A stretch of DNA of 64,000 bases, taken from the NCBI GenBank assembly GCA_017430085.1, contig JAFRNR010000003.1:1-64000 (forward strand). Direction: 5' to 3'. The notes beneath the pieces were generated by a model. That model had not been told where the DNA came from and searched no databases. It saw only the letters and a program-made list of their open reading frames with translations. Positions 55,134-63,162 of the stretch are shown piece after piece (the stretch's first letter is position 1; every line of letters begins with the position of its first letter). This DNA comes from Lachnospiraceae bacterium (GTDB lineage Bacteria > Bacillota > Clostridia > Lachnospirales > Lachnospiraceae). The position numbers and the translations under genes are program-made.

Positions 55134-56531
55134 ATGATTCCCATTCCGAAACTGTTTCGTAAAACCAAAACGGTCCGGCGGATCCAGACGTACATGGACT
55201 CTACGTTCAACGAGGTCCTGCATACGACGCTGAATCCGGACGGGCCCGGCGCGATCCGGATCCATCTGATCCCGCCGAAGAAGGAGGAAAACGCGCTGAA
55301 TCCGAGCGTGGCGATCGTGAACGGGGCAGACATCGTGCCGGTCAATTTCGCGTCTGCGGTGATGCTGGCGGAGCTGATCCGCGAGACGAACCGGTATGAC
55401 GGGAAAGAGATCGGGGATGCGGACGTACAGAGCATCCTGAACAAGGCTGCAGACAACGTGAAGCAAATCATCCCGATTCTCTCCCGCAAGCGCATTCTGA
55501 ACGACATTTATCAGATCTTCACAACGCTGAAACAAATCGCGTACCGCGAGGAAGTCACGACTGACGTGCACTACATGAGCATCGGCGAGTACGCGGAGTA
55601 CATGAACGCGCCGCACCGCATGGACGTGATGGTCAGCGCCATGACGAAAAACGGGCAGTGGCACTGCAATCAGAAGTGCGTGCACTGCTACGCGGCAGGG
55701 CAGGTGCTGTCCGACGAGGCGGAACTGTCCACGGAAGACTGGAAGAAGATCCTGGACAAGTGCCGCGCGGCCGGCATCCCGCAGGTGACGTTCACGGGCG
55801 GCGAGCCGACGATGCGCGAGGACCTGTTCGAGCTGGTCCGGTACGCACGCTGGTTCATTTCGCGGCTGAACACGAACGGGATCAAGCTGACGCCGGAGTA
55901 CTGCAAAAAGCTGCACGAGGCGGAGCTGGACAGCGTGCAAATCACGTTTTATTCGGCCGATCCGGCCGTGCACAACAAGCTGGTCGGGGCGCCGCAGTTC
56001 GAAAATACGGCGGCGGGCATCCGGAACGCGCTGGCGGAAAGACTTTCCGTCAGTATCAACACACCGCTGTGCACGCTGAACCGGGATTACGTGAAGACGC
56101 TGGAATATCTGCATGATCTGGGCGTGATCTACGTGACGTGCTCCGGGCTCATCACGACCGGGAACGCGGCGGGCGAAGCGTCCGAACGACTGCAGCTGAC
56201 CAGCGGGGAACTGGAACAGGTCCTGCGTGAAGCGGTCGCGTACTGCCACGCGAACGGGATGGAGATCGCGTTCACGTCGCCCGGCTGGATCCCGCCGGAA
56301 GTGTTTGAAGAGCTGAACATCCCCTCGCCGTCGTGCGGCGCGTGCCTGTCGAACATGGCCGTCACGCCGGGCGGCAACGTCGTCCCGTGCCAGAGCTGGC
56401 TGTCTGACGCCCCGCTCGGCAATATGCTGACCGATGACTGGGCGTCGATCTGGGACAGCGCGAAGTGCGTGGAGCGCCGCAACTATTCGTCCGAAATGAC
56501 GGGCGAGTGTCCGTTAAGGAGGTATTGCTGA
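55134..56531 (+). CDS. Radical SAM enzyme with RRE-like front and SPASM-like C-terminus
   Basis: 465 residues. Residues about 50-150 (NPSVAIVNGADIVPVNFASA... DADVQSILNKAADNVKQI) look like a PqqD-type peptide-recognition domain. The radical SAM site is WHCNQKCVHCYAAG (CX3CX2C, about 177-187), with GGEPTMRED (about 223-231) as the SAM-binding loop. The C-terminus has at least six further cysteines (SCGACLS, VPCQS, AKCVERR, GECPLRRYC), a SPASM/twitch pattern for auxiliary iron-sulfur clusters. Such enzymes usually install thioether or other carbon-bond modifications in peptides. It shares one base with the next gene (TGATG), so its substrate is probably that protein. Confidence 0.87.
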   Translation: MIPIPKLFRKTKTVRRIQTYMDSTFNEVLHTTLNPDGPGAIRIHLIPPKKEENALNPSVAIVNGADIVPVNFASAVMLAELIRETNRYDGKEIGDADVQSILNKAADNVKQIIPILSRKRILNDIYQIFTTLKQIAYREEVTTDVHYMSIGEYAEYMNAPHRMDVMVSAMTKNGQWHCNQKCVHCYAAGQVLSDEAELSTEDWKKILDKCRAAGIPQVTFTGGEPTMREDLFELVRYARWFISRLNTNGIKLTPEYCKKLHEAELDSVQITFYSADPAVHNKLVGAPQFENTAAGIRNALAERLSVSINTPLCTLNRDYVKTLEYLHDLGVIYVTCSGLITTGNAAGEASERLQLTSGELEQVLREAVAYCHANGMEIAFTSPGWIPPEVFEELNIPSPSCGACLSNMAVTPGGNVVPCQSWLSDAPLGNMLTDDWASIWDSAKCVERRNYSSEMTGECPLRRYC

Positions 56532-57865
56532 TGAGAAACGCAGTGAAAAAGTCCGTCAGTCTTCTGCTGCTGGCGGCAGTGCTGGTGTTCGGCCTCCTGT
56601 TTTCGGCGGTGCCCGCGCAGGCGGCGGCGACGGATGAGATCCTGAATTTTACGGTCACGGTGGACGTAAACGAGGACGCTTCCCTGAGCATGGTCTATCA
56701 CATCGAGTGGAAGGTCCTGTACGACGGCGGCGGCTCGGAAAAACTCGAATGGGTGGACCTGGGCGTCCCGAACAAATATCACGAAAACATCGAGCCGCTG
56801 AGCGATACGATCAAGAGGATCGAGGACAACGGCAGCAAGCTCGCGATCTATCTGGACCGCGGCTACGGCAAAAACGAGGTGGTCACGTTCGAGTTTTCGA
56901 TGAAGCAGGACCACATGTACCAGATCGACAAATATACGGCGGGCGAGACGGTCTATACATTCACGCCGGCCTGGTTCGACGATTTCACCGTCGACGAGCT
57001 GGTGATCCGCTGGAACTCGGTCCAGGCGGGGGCGTGGCAGCCCGACTGCATGATGGACGACGAATACCTGGTCTTCAGCAAGCAGCTTTCTCCCGGGGAA
57101 CGCTTCACCATGAGCGTGACGTATCCGAACGACGCCTTCGGTTTTGATGAAGACCGTCAGTCCAGCAAGGGCGGCGGCAGCGTCGATCCGGTCATGCCGA
57201 CCGGGAACGGCGGGAACGGCGGCGGCAACGGCGGCAGCAAAAGCGGGTTCAACACGTTTTTTGAGATCATCGGCGGACTGTTTGGGCTGGCGGTCGTACT
57301 CGGTTTTATCATCGGTCCGATCGTCCTGATCGTCAAGTTCATCAAATGGATCGCCGGCGGCACGGGCTTTGGCACGGAGACCGCGACGGAGAAAAAGATC
57401 ACGCGCACGAAGATCGAATACTACGACAACTGCCCCAGCTGCGGATCCGCGCGGGAGGAAGGCAAGGACAACTGCCCGTACTGCGGCCGCAGCATGATCA
57501 AGAGCAAGGAGGTCGTAGAGGAGAGCCAGATCGAAAAGCCCGAAAAATACACGCTGAACGGCACGTACCGCTACGGCGATTCCCCGAACACGTACATCCG
57601 CGTCAATGTGGTCAATATCCCGGTCAGCCGGCCGCGGTCCGGCGGGGGTACCCGGTCCGGCGGGACGCGTTCCGGCGGCGGGTCGCACCGTTCGTCCTGC
57701 GCGTGCGTCTCGTCCTGCGCTTCGTCCTGTGCCTGCGCATCGTCGTGCGCCTGTGCGTGCGCCTGCGCGTCGTCCGGCCGCGCCGGGTGCTCGGTGAAGG
57801 ATTTCTTCAAAAAGAGCATCCATGAAGGGCGGATCAAGGTCGAAAGCAAGCGGAAAAAAGACTGA
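56531..57865 (+). CDS. Secreted membrane protein with Cys/Ala-rich tail, candidate radical SAM substrate
   Basis: 444 residues. A signal peptide (about 1-32, ending VPAQAAA), an extracytoplasmic beta-rich DUF2207-like domain (about 35-215), a Gly-rich linker, one or two transmembrane helices (about 240-275, GGLFGLAVVLGFIIGPIVLI), a cytosolic zinc ribbon (CPSCGS...CPYCGR, about 300-321), an Arg/Gly/Ser spacer, then a tail (about 382-410) of repeated S-S-C, C-A and C-A-C-A units with nine Cys, then GRAGCSVKDFF. The tail cysteines probably are the target of the coupled radical SAM enzyme, recalling known Clostridial Cys-rich radical-SAM-modified families whose names I cannot confirm. The full-length gene has no frameshift. 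Confidence 0.75.
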   Translation: MRNAVKKSVSLLLLAAVLVFGLLFSAVPAQAAATDEILNFTVTVDVNEDASLSMVYHIEWKVLYDGGGSEKLEWVDLGVPNKYHENIEPLSDTIKRIEDNGSKLAIYLDRGYGKNEVVTFEFSMKQDHMYQIDKYTAGETVYTFTPAWFDDFTVDELVIRWNSVQAGAWQPDCMMDDEYLVFSKQLSPGERFTMSVTYPNDAFGFDEDRQSSKGGGSVDPVMPTGNGGNGGGNGGSKSGFNTFFEIIGGLFGLAVVLGFIIGPIVLIVKFIKWIAGGTGFGTETATEKKITRTKIEYYDNCPSCGSAREEGKDNCPYCGRSMIKSKEVVEESQIEKPEKYTLNGTYRYGDSPNTYIRVNVVNIPVSRPRSGGGTRSGGTRSGGGSHRSSCACVSSCASSCACASSCACACACASSGRAGCSVKDFFKKSIHEGRIKVESKRKKD

Positions 57866-57882
57866 AAAGGGAGTCATTATCC

Positions 57883-58776
57883 GTGACGGAAGAACAGATC
57901 AGACAACTGAGAATTACAGGCGATCAGATCGCAAAAGCAGTGCAGACAGACCCCGGAGGACGGGGTCTGCTTCACGGGGAGATCCCGACCCCGACGGCCG
58001 CTCTTCTGCAGTCGCTTGAGCAGGTCCCGCGCGCCGTGCTGCTCACCGGATTCCCGGTGCGGCTTCCGGACGGGACGGCTGTCGGGGAGACGGACGGGCC
58101 GTCGGGGCTGGCGAATATTGCGTGGGCGCTGGAGCAGGCGGGCGGCGTCGTCAGGGCGCTGACGGACCGTACCTGCCTCCGCCAGCTGGAGGCCGCCATG
58201 CGGGCCCGGGGGTGCCGCGCCGTGCCGGAAACGGTTCCGGAGGACGGCCGGGAGCGGTATGCCGAGGCGCTGGTTGAGGACTTTGCGCCGACGCATCTGA
58301 TCACGCTGGAACGGCCGGGCAAAGCAAAAGACGGGCATTTTTACAACATGCGGGGCATCGCGATCGATCCTATGATCACGGATACGGACAGTTTGCTGCA
58401 GACCGCGCGCAGCCGCGGCGTGACCGTGATCTCCGTCGGGGACGGCGGCAACGAGCTGGGCATAGGCGCTCTCCGGCCGCTGATCGAAGAGCGCGTTCCT
58501 CACGGGAGTCTGATCTGCGCGGACGCGCCGGCGGACATCGCGCTGGTATCCGGCGTTTCCAACTGGTGGGGCTGGGGCATCGCGGCATTTCTGTCGCTGA
58601 TCCGCGGGCGGGACCTCCTGCCCTCCCCGGAGACGGAACTGGGCATGCTGCATGCCGTGATCGCCTCCGGCGGTGCGGACGGCTGCACCGCGCGCGCCGA
58701 AGAAACCGTGGACGGTCTGCCCGCGGAAGTGCATCTGGCCATACTGGATAAGGTTAGGGGGCTGCTTCGCGTATGA
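57883..58776 (+). CDS. DUF4392/D-glutamate cyclase-like protein
   Basis: 297 residues starting at GTG (AAAGGGAG upstream). GLLHGEIPTPTAALLQSL (about residues 27-44), TGFPVRLPDGTAVGETDGPS (about 55-74), ISVGDGGNELGIGAL (about 186-200) and SNWWGWGIAAFL (about 226-237) match the glutamate cyclase domain (DUF4392) that converts D-glutamate to 5-oxo-D-proline in mammals. Why it follows the radical SAM pair is unclear. It overlaps the ATP-grasp gene by 4 bases. Confidence 0.82.
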   Translation: MTEEQIRQLRITGDQIAKAVQTDPGGRGLLHGEIPTPTAALLQSLEQVPRAVLLTGFPVRLPDGTAVGETDGPSGLANIAWALEQAGGVVRALTDRTCLRQLEAAMRARGCRAVPETVPEDGRERYAEALVEDFAPTHLITLERPGKAKDGHFYNMRGIAIDPMITDTDSLLQTARSRGVTVISVGDGGNELGIGALRPLIEERVPHGSLICADAPADIALVSGVSNWWGWGIAAFLSLIRGRDLLPSPETELGMLHAVIASGGADGCTARAEETVDGLPAEVHLAILDKVRGLLRV

Positions 58777-59939
58777 AAAAAAGAGCTTCATGGGGAAAGC
58801 GCCTGGAACAGGCTTTCGAAAATTACAAACGGGACAGGCATTATTTCAAAAGTGCCGGAACGACCGCGGCGGACTATAACCGGGCACATCCGTCGTCCCG
58901 GCTCAGTCAGGAGGAGATCCGCGAAATCGATTCCTACTGGGCCCGGTTCGGCGTCCGTCTGAAAGATTACCGCTGGCATCAGATGTATTACGATTTCACG
59001 GGGATCCGGGATCCGAGATTCCTCCCCCAGAATTTCGCGAATTCCGTCATCTATCCGTATTATAACGACCGAAAAATCACGGCAGCCTGGCTGGACAAGA
59101 ATTATTTTGAGCGGTTTGTCCCGGTCCTCCGTTTCCCGGAAACGTTCGGACAGAAGATCGACGGCCGGTATTACGATGCGGAGCATCGCTGTTATCTGCC
59201 GGAGGACTGTGCGGGTTTCTGCCGGGCGGTCTTCAGCCGCCTGGATCCTCCGGAAACCGTCGTGATCAAAAAGACGACTGATACGAATCAGGGAAAAGGC
59301 GTGAAGCTTCATTCCGTCAGTTCGGTTCAGGAACTGGAGGAGGTGCTGGCTCTTTACCGCAGCTGGGACAATCTGATCATACAGAGAGCGATCCGTCAGC
59401 ATCCGTTTTTTGCACAGTTCAACAGCAGTTCCGTCAATATCGTCCGGATCACGACCTGGCGGAAAGGTACTGAGATCGTGGCCGCCGCCCCCTGCATCCG
59501 TTTCGGGATCGAAGGCAGCGTCACGGACATTACCCGCGTGAACGGCCGGGAGATCATGAATGCGATCGGCGTGAAGGAAGACGGCACGGTGATGGATCAG
59601 AGTTATACGCTGTACGGAGAAAGACGGCCGTTTACCGGAACGCTGAACAAAGTGCCGTTCTGGGAGGACATCGTCAGCCTCGCCAAGGAGGGACACCGCC
59701 GTCTCGAGCATTTCGGCGTCGTCGCATGGGATATGACCGTCGACGAAAATGACCGGATCATCTGCCTGGAATACAACCTGAATATCCCCGGCACCGTCGT
59801 CTATCAGATGGCACACGGACCGTTCTGGGGAGAACAGACTGACGATTTTCTGGCCTTTCTCCGGGACGGCGAGAATCAGAAGCGGTATATTCCGCGGAAG
59901 ATTCGTTTACGCGGGAAGAAATCAGAGTCTGACTCATAA
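58773..59939 (+). CDS. ATP-grasp protein, sugar-transfer-associated type
   Basis: 388 residues. TVVIKKTTDTNQGKGVKLHS (about residues 164-183) is the ATP-binding Lys/Gly-rich loop, VNIVRITTWRKGTEIVAAAP (about 223-242) the substrate region and FGVVAWDMTVDENDRIICLE (about 312-331, followed by YNLNIPG) the metal-binding region. This is the ATPgrasp_ST (PF14397) pattern. Such proteins probably join a carboxylate to an amine, but the substrate is unknown. The start overlaps the DUF4392 stop (ATGA). Confidence 0.82.
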   Translation: MKKRASWGKRLEQAFENYKRDRHYFKSAGTTAADYNRAHPSSRLSQEEIREIDSYWARFGVRLKDYRWHQMYYDFTGIRDPRFLPQNFANSVIYPYYNDRKITAAWLDKNYFERFVPVLRFPETFGQKIDGRYYDAEHRCYLPEDCAGFCRAVFSRLDPPETVVIKKTTDTNQGKGVKLHSVSSVQELEEVLALYRSWDNLIIQRAIRQHPFFAQFNSSSVNIVRITTWRKGTEIVAAAPCIRFGIEGSVTDITRVNGREIMNAIGVKEDGTVMDQSYTLYGERRPFTGTLNKVPFWEDIVSLAKEGHRRLEHFGVVAWDMTVDENDRIICLEYNLNIPGTVVYQMAHGPFWGEQTDDFLAFLRDGENQKRYIPRKIRLRGKKSESDS

Positions 59940-59996
59940 GCAATCTTCTTTCCGTTGAGTTTCCGCTGAGGTCACCTCCGAAACCTCCGACTGCCC

Positions 59997-60839
59997 ATGG
60001 CAAAGACAAGACAAAAACATATCGGAAGATGGATGCTGATAGGCGCAGCCCTGCTGTGGGGACTGGCCGGTGTCTGCGTGAAATCCATTACCTGGGGCCC
60101 GATGGCCATCGTCGCGGTCCGCAGCATCATTTCCCTGGTCATTCTCCTGGCGGTCAAGCGCAGCTTCCGCGTAAAAATGACCCGTCAGAACCTGCTGGGG
60201 GCGTTTTTTATGAGCGCCACCAGCATTCTTTATATCTCCGCCATCAAAATGACCACGGCCGGCACAGCGATCGTCCTGCAGTATATCGCCCCGATCCTGG
60301 TTTTCCTGTTTGCCGTCCTCTTCCGCGGCCGCAAACCCCGCGCGGCGGAGATCGTGCTGACCTTGAGCGTGTTCGCCGGCTGCGTTCTCAGTTTCCTGGA
60401 CAGCCTGGACTTTACCATGCTGCTCGGGAATGCTTTGGCGCTTCTTTCCGGCTTCACGTTTGCCGGCCAGCTCCTGGTCATGAACGGGCAGGACAACGAG
60501 CCGGTCGACGCCATGATCCTGAGCAATTTCCTATGTTTTCTCATCAGCGTCCCCTTCCTGTTCACCGAACCGCTCGACTGGAGCGCCAAAAACATTTTCT
60601 GGCTCCTGGTCCTGTCCGTCTTCCAGTACGGACTCGCCAACCTCCTGTTCTCGCGCAGCATCCAGCACGTCGATCCCGTGGAGGCTTCGCTGGTCCTGAC
60701 CATCGAACCCGTATTCAATCCGATCCCGGTCGCTCTCTTCTGCGGGGAGCAGATGAGCCTGCCGGCCATCGTCGGTGCAGTGATGGTCGTCGCCGCCGTC
60801 ACGCTGCACGGCATGCTGCCGCCGGCGGAAAGCGGGTGA
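59997..60839 (+). CDS. EamA-family DMT permease
   Basis: 280 residues, ten hydrophobic segments. Repeat signatures: SATSILYISAIKMTTAGTAI (about residues 70-89) and PVEASLVLTIEPVFNPIPVA (about 224-243). Not closely similar to the permease at 54192. The leader has no strong ribosome-binding site; it may be translated from a weak one. It follows the ATP-grasp gene by 57 bases and could export its product (speculative). Confidence 0.85.
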   Translation: MAKTRQKHIGRWMLIGAALLWGLAGVCVKSITWGPMAIVAVRSIISLVILLAVKRSFRVKMTRQNLLGAFFMSATSILYISAIKMTTAGTAIVLQYIAPILVFLFAVLFRGRKPRAAEIVLTLSVFAGCVLSFLDSLDFTMLLGNALALLSGFTFAGQLLVMNGQDNEPVDAMILSNFLCFLISVPFLFTEPLDWSAKNIFWLLVLSVFQYGLANLLFSRSIQHVDPVEASLVLTIEPVFNPIPVALFCGEQMSLPAIVGAVMVVAAVTLHGMLPPAESG

Positions 60840-61166
60840 GGCAATATCTTCTGCTCTGGCAAGAGAAGAAGTTTCCTCTTTCATCTTTGGTGTTTGATGG
60901 TACACAGCTTTAGGAGACCTGTCTCTGTTTACAATCATGCTATTTCCGAACCAGCGGCGGTACTGCTGCGTTTCGGTTTGTGCTGATAATCCGGGCTTGA
61001 CAGATGATCCGGGTTCTAATATATTGTGGACATAACCACTGTGTGTTTGTGGCATCTTGGGCATTGTGACCCCTGCTCCTGCAAATAATGCAGTGGTTTT
61101 TTCTTGTCAACACAATATACTGACACTCTCCCTTTTCCTGAACAACCCGCCAAAAATGGTATATTG
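60840..61166. other. Intergenic stretch between the permease and the rpsI fragment
   Basis: About 330 bases with no supportable gene. Noticeable: paired ATAT-rich words near 61018 and 61118, and a weak minus-strand TTGACA (61109-61114 complement) followed by a short open frame starting at 61064 that runs antisense into the permease gene and looks like a chance frame. Nothing else recognised. Confidence 0.5.
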
Positions 61167-61447
61167 TTCAACCTGGAGACCCTGAAAGTGGTCATCCGCC
61201 AGCCCCTGGCTGCCACCCAGACCGCCGATAAGTACGACGTGAACGTCACCGTCAAGGGCGGCGGCTTCACCGGCCAGGCCGGCGCGATCCGCCACGGCAT
61301 CGCCCGCGCCTTCCTGAAAGTGGACGGCGAATTTCGCCCCACCCTTAAGAAGGCCGGCTACCTGACCCGCGATCCCCCCGCAGGAAAGAGCGCAAGAAGT
61401 ACGGTCTCAAAGCTGCGAGACGTGCTCCTCAGTTCTCGAAGCGTTAA
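61167..61447 (+). pseudogene. rpsI: Truncated, frameshifted 3' copy of rpsI (30S ribosomal protein uS9)
   Basis: The plus strand encodes [20 protein letters not shown], then [20 protein letters not shown] and [20 protein letters not shown] (about 61167-61360): the middle and C-terminal core of uS9. After [10 protein letters not shown], two extra cytosines near 61371-61376 shift the frame; in the next frame the sequence continues [25 protein letters not shown] (TAA 61445-61447), the normal uS9 ending. The first 35-40 residues are missing. It is followed by a proper terminator, as a real rpsI would be. It is a non-functional copy; the working gene must be elsewhere. Confidence 0.85.
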
Positions 61448-61464
61448 TCTCGATAGGGAAACTG

Positions 61465-61502
61465 CAAAAAACCGCGTAATACCAACGTATTACGCGGTTT
61501 TT
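61465..61502 (+). terminator. Terminator following the rpsI fragment
   Basis: AAAAACCGCGTAATAC-CAAC-GTATTACGCGGTTTTTT, a strong stem with a T-run. Confidence 0.85.
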
Positions 61503-61548
61503 CATATGTCCCATTATGTCTCGTTTTGCATCGATTTCGGAACATATG

Positions 61549-61623
61549 TTTGAGTTAAATGGTGGGACAAATGCCTTTTTGGGGCCTGTTTTTGCTCGTT
61601 TTGAGTTAAAAAGTGGGACAATT
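61549..61623. repeat. Direct repeats, possible IS end remnant
   Basis: Two near-identical 24-base units, 61549-61572 and 61600-61623, with the core GAGTTAAA-NN-GTGGGACAA, spaced 51 bases start to start; an inverted GTCCCA also occurs near 61509. Multiple TGTCCCAC/GTGGGACA words near a boundary recall the repeated termini of IS21-family elements. No transposase remains. Confidence 0.45.
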
Positions 61624-61765
61624 TTTTGCCGAAGAAAGAGCTGAAATCTGGTTGGACCACACCCTTCGGGGCACTGGATTGAAGGAATGGATAGCTCTGT
61701 CTCAATGTGTAACAATATGTCCCGAATGATAGCGGTTGTATCCGTCTGACCCTTTCTGTCAGTCA

Positions 61766-61795
61766 TTTAAAAAGGGCCCCTCTCAGGAACCCTTC
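61766..61795 (-). terminator. Terminator of a broken minus-strand gene
   Basis: On the minus strand, GGGTTCC-TGAGA-GGGGCCC with TTTTT after it (wobble pairs in the stem), just past the stop at 61800. Confidence 0.45.
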
Positions 61796-61799
61796 AGTG

Positions 61800-61886
61800 C
61801 TATTCTTTTTTTTCTTGATCATCCTCTTTCCTCGTAAGCGCATCATCCACTGCCTTCAATAGTTCATCCGGTTGCCTATGTTGTTG
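61800..61886 (-). pseudogene. C-terminal remnant of an unidentified gene
   Basis: The minus strand reads QPDELLKAVDDALTRK-EDDQEKKE-stop, a credible helical protein end, followed by a terminator; upstream the frame closes at about 61887. It resembles the end of a response-regulator receiver domain (PDELL...v..al) but is too short to name. Confidence 0.35.
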
Positions 61887-61967
61887 CTACGATATTCATT
61901 TGTGTGGCGAACTTCAAATCCGCAAAGTGAGAGCTTAAGCGATTTCATGCGATCTTAAAAATGACTG

Positions 61968-62022
61968 TTGACAAAAGCAAGATTCTCCTATATAGTGGCA
62001 ATATACTACTATATAGGAGAAT
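61968..62022 (+). promoter_or_regulatory. Promoter and operator of the MarR-radical SAM operon
   Basis: TTGACA (61968-61973), 17-base spacer, TATAGT (61991-61996). A perfect 15-bp inverted repeat, ATTCTCCTATATAGT (61982-61996) and ACTATATAGGAGAAT (62008-62022) with 11 bases between, covers the -10, the start point and the ribosome-binding site. A MarR dimer bound here would block transcription, so autorepression is likely. Confidence 0.85.
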
Positions 62023-62026
62023 TATT

Positions 62027-62464
62027 ATGCGAACGAACGGTGGCTTCCAGGTTTCCAAGATCAAACAATTAGGGGACCGGGTGTTTGAGAAAATATTGAC
62101 AGCCCAGGGAGTAGAAGCTTTTAATGGCGCTCAGGGCAGGATCCTCTATGTGCTTTGGCAGGAAGACGGAGTGCCGATCAAAACAATCTCAGAGAGGTGC
62201 GGGCTTGCCATTACTTCTCTAACGACGATGCTTGAACGCATGGAAAAATCCGGTTTGATCATCCGTCAGCAGGATTCCGGAGATAAAAGAAAGACGCTCC
62301 TCTTCCTTACCGATAAAGCAAAAGCATTGAAGGAAGATTATGATGCCATCTCTGATAGGATGAGTGCCATTTTTTATCAGGGTTTTACGGAAGATGAGAT
62401 CCGGAACTTTGAGGAGTATCTGGAAAGAATTCGTTTGAATCTGGAAGGGTGGCAGCCGGAATGA
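62027..62464 (+). CDS. MarR-family regulator of the radical SAM mobile pair
   Basis: 145 residues. Winged helix: QGRILYVLWQEDGVPIKTIS (about residues 36-55), RCGLAITSLTTMLERMEKSG recognition helix region (about 57-76) and RQQDSGDKRKTLLFLTDKAK wing (about 80-99). The ATG at 62027 is 6 bases after AGGAGA. It is coupled (ATGA) to the radical SAM A gene. NCBI names a MarR-type regulator for this system; that is my recollection. Confidence 0.9.
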   Translation: MRTNGGFQVSKIKQLGDRVFEKILTAQGVEAFNGAQGRILYVLWQEDGVPIKTISERCGLAITSLTTMLERMEKSGLIIRQQDSGDKRKTLLFLTDKAKALKEDYDAISDRMSAIFYQGFTEDEIRNFEEYLERIRLNLEGWQPE

Positions 62465-63162
62465 GTGAGTGTATCAAAGACCTGATCAAAAACCTGAATC
62501 TTGTGATCGGGTGCCCGGTCGGATGTGATTATTGCTATGCCAGGAACAACTGCCGGAGATTTCATATCACAGATGATTTTTCTAAGCCGGAATACTATGA
62601 GCAAAAGCTTAAGATCCTGGAACGGGAAAAACCCGGCAACTGGCTGCTGACCGGCATGAGTGACTTATGTGCCTGGAAAGAAGAATGGCTTGAGGCTGCA
62701 TTTCAGAAGTTGCGGGAACATCCTCAGCATGAAGCCATCTTCTTATCCAAGAGGCCGGATCTTTTGAAGATCGATACCGACCTTCCTAATGCCTGGTTTG
62801 GTGTGACGATCACCAGGAAATCAGAACTGTGGCGGCTGCAGGCACTGAAGGAGAATGTCCGCGCGAAGCATTATCATGTGACATTCGAGCCGCTTTTTGA
62901 TGATCCCGGAGAGGTTGACCTCACTGGGATCAACTGGATCGTGGTCGGTACGATGACCGGCGCAATGAAGAAGAAAGTACATACGGAACCGGCATGGGCA
63001 TACAGCCTGACAGAGCAGGCTCATGCTTTAGGAATTCCGGTATTTATGAAGGAAGACCTGGTACCGATTATCGGTGAGGAAAACATGATACAGGAACTTC
63101 CTGCCGCATTTAATCAAGTATTGGAGGAACAGAAGAAATGGAACAGCCGGAAATCAAGGTAG
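62461..63162 (+). CDS. Radical SAM mobile pair protein A
   Basis: 233 residues. IGCPVGCDYCYARNNC (CX3CX2C, about residues 16-31) is the cluster site; LLTGMSDLCAWKEEW (about 62-76) and HVTFEPLFDDPGEVDL (about 138-153) fit the small DUF5131/SPL-like radical SAM group. Start ATG overlaps the MarR stop; a start four codons earlier is possible. It overlaps protein B by 25 bases. Function unknown; a tied pair of radical SAM enzymes on mobile DNA. Confidence 0.85.
   Translation: MSECIKDLIKNLNLVIGCPVGCDYCYARNNCRRFHITDDFSKPEYYEQKLKILEREKPGNWLLTGMSDLCAWKEEWLEAAFQKLREHPQHEAIFLSKRPDLLKIDTDLPNAWFGVTITRKSELWRLQALKENVRAKHYHVTFEPLFDDPGEVDLTGINWIVVGTMTGAMKKKVHTEPAWAYSLTEQAHALGIPVFMKEDLVPIIGEENMIQELPAAFNQVLEEQKKWNSRKSR

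Noticed and set aside
57640..57800. The Cys-Ala repeats considered as a sequencing or frameshift artefact.
   Set aside because: The frame stays open through the zinc ribbon and tail to a natural ending with GRAGCSVKDFF, and the codons vary (TGC/TGT, GCC/GCG/GCT), so it is not simple slippage.
60531..61064. A minus-strand frame beginning MPKMPQTHSGYVHNIL.
   Set aside because: It has a possible AGGAG upstream, but continues antisense through the permease and shows no motif; likely chance.
61407..61766. A 119-codon minus-strand open frame (with repeated V-P-x-F-N-S words).
   Set aside because: It runs antisense over the rpsI fragment, its terminator and the direct repeats; the repeated words come from the DNA repeats, not from a protein family.
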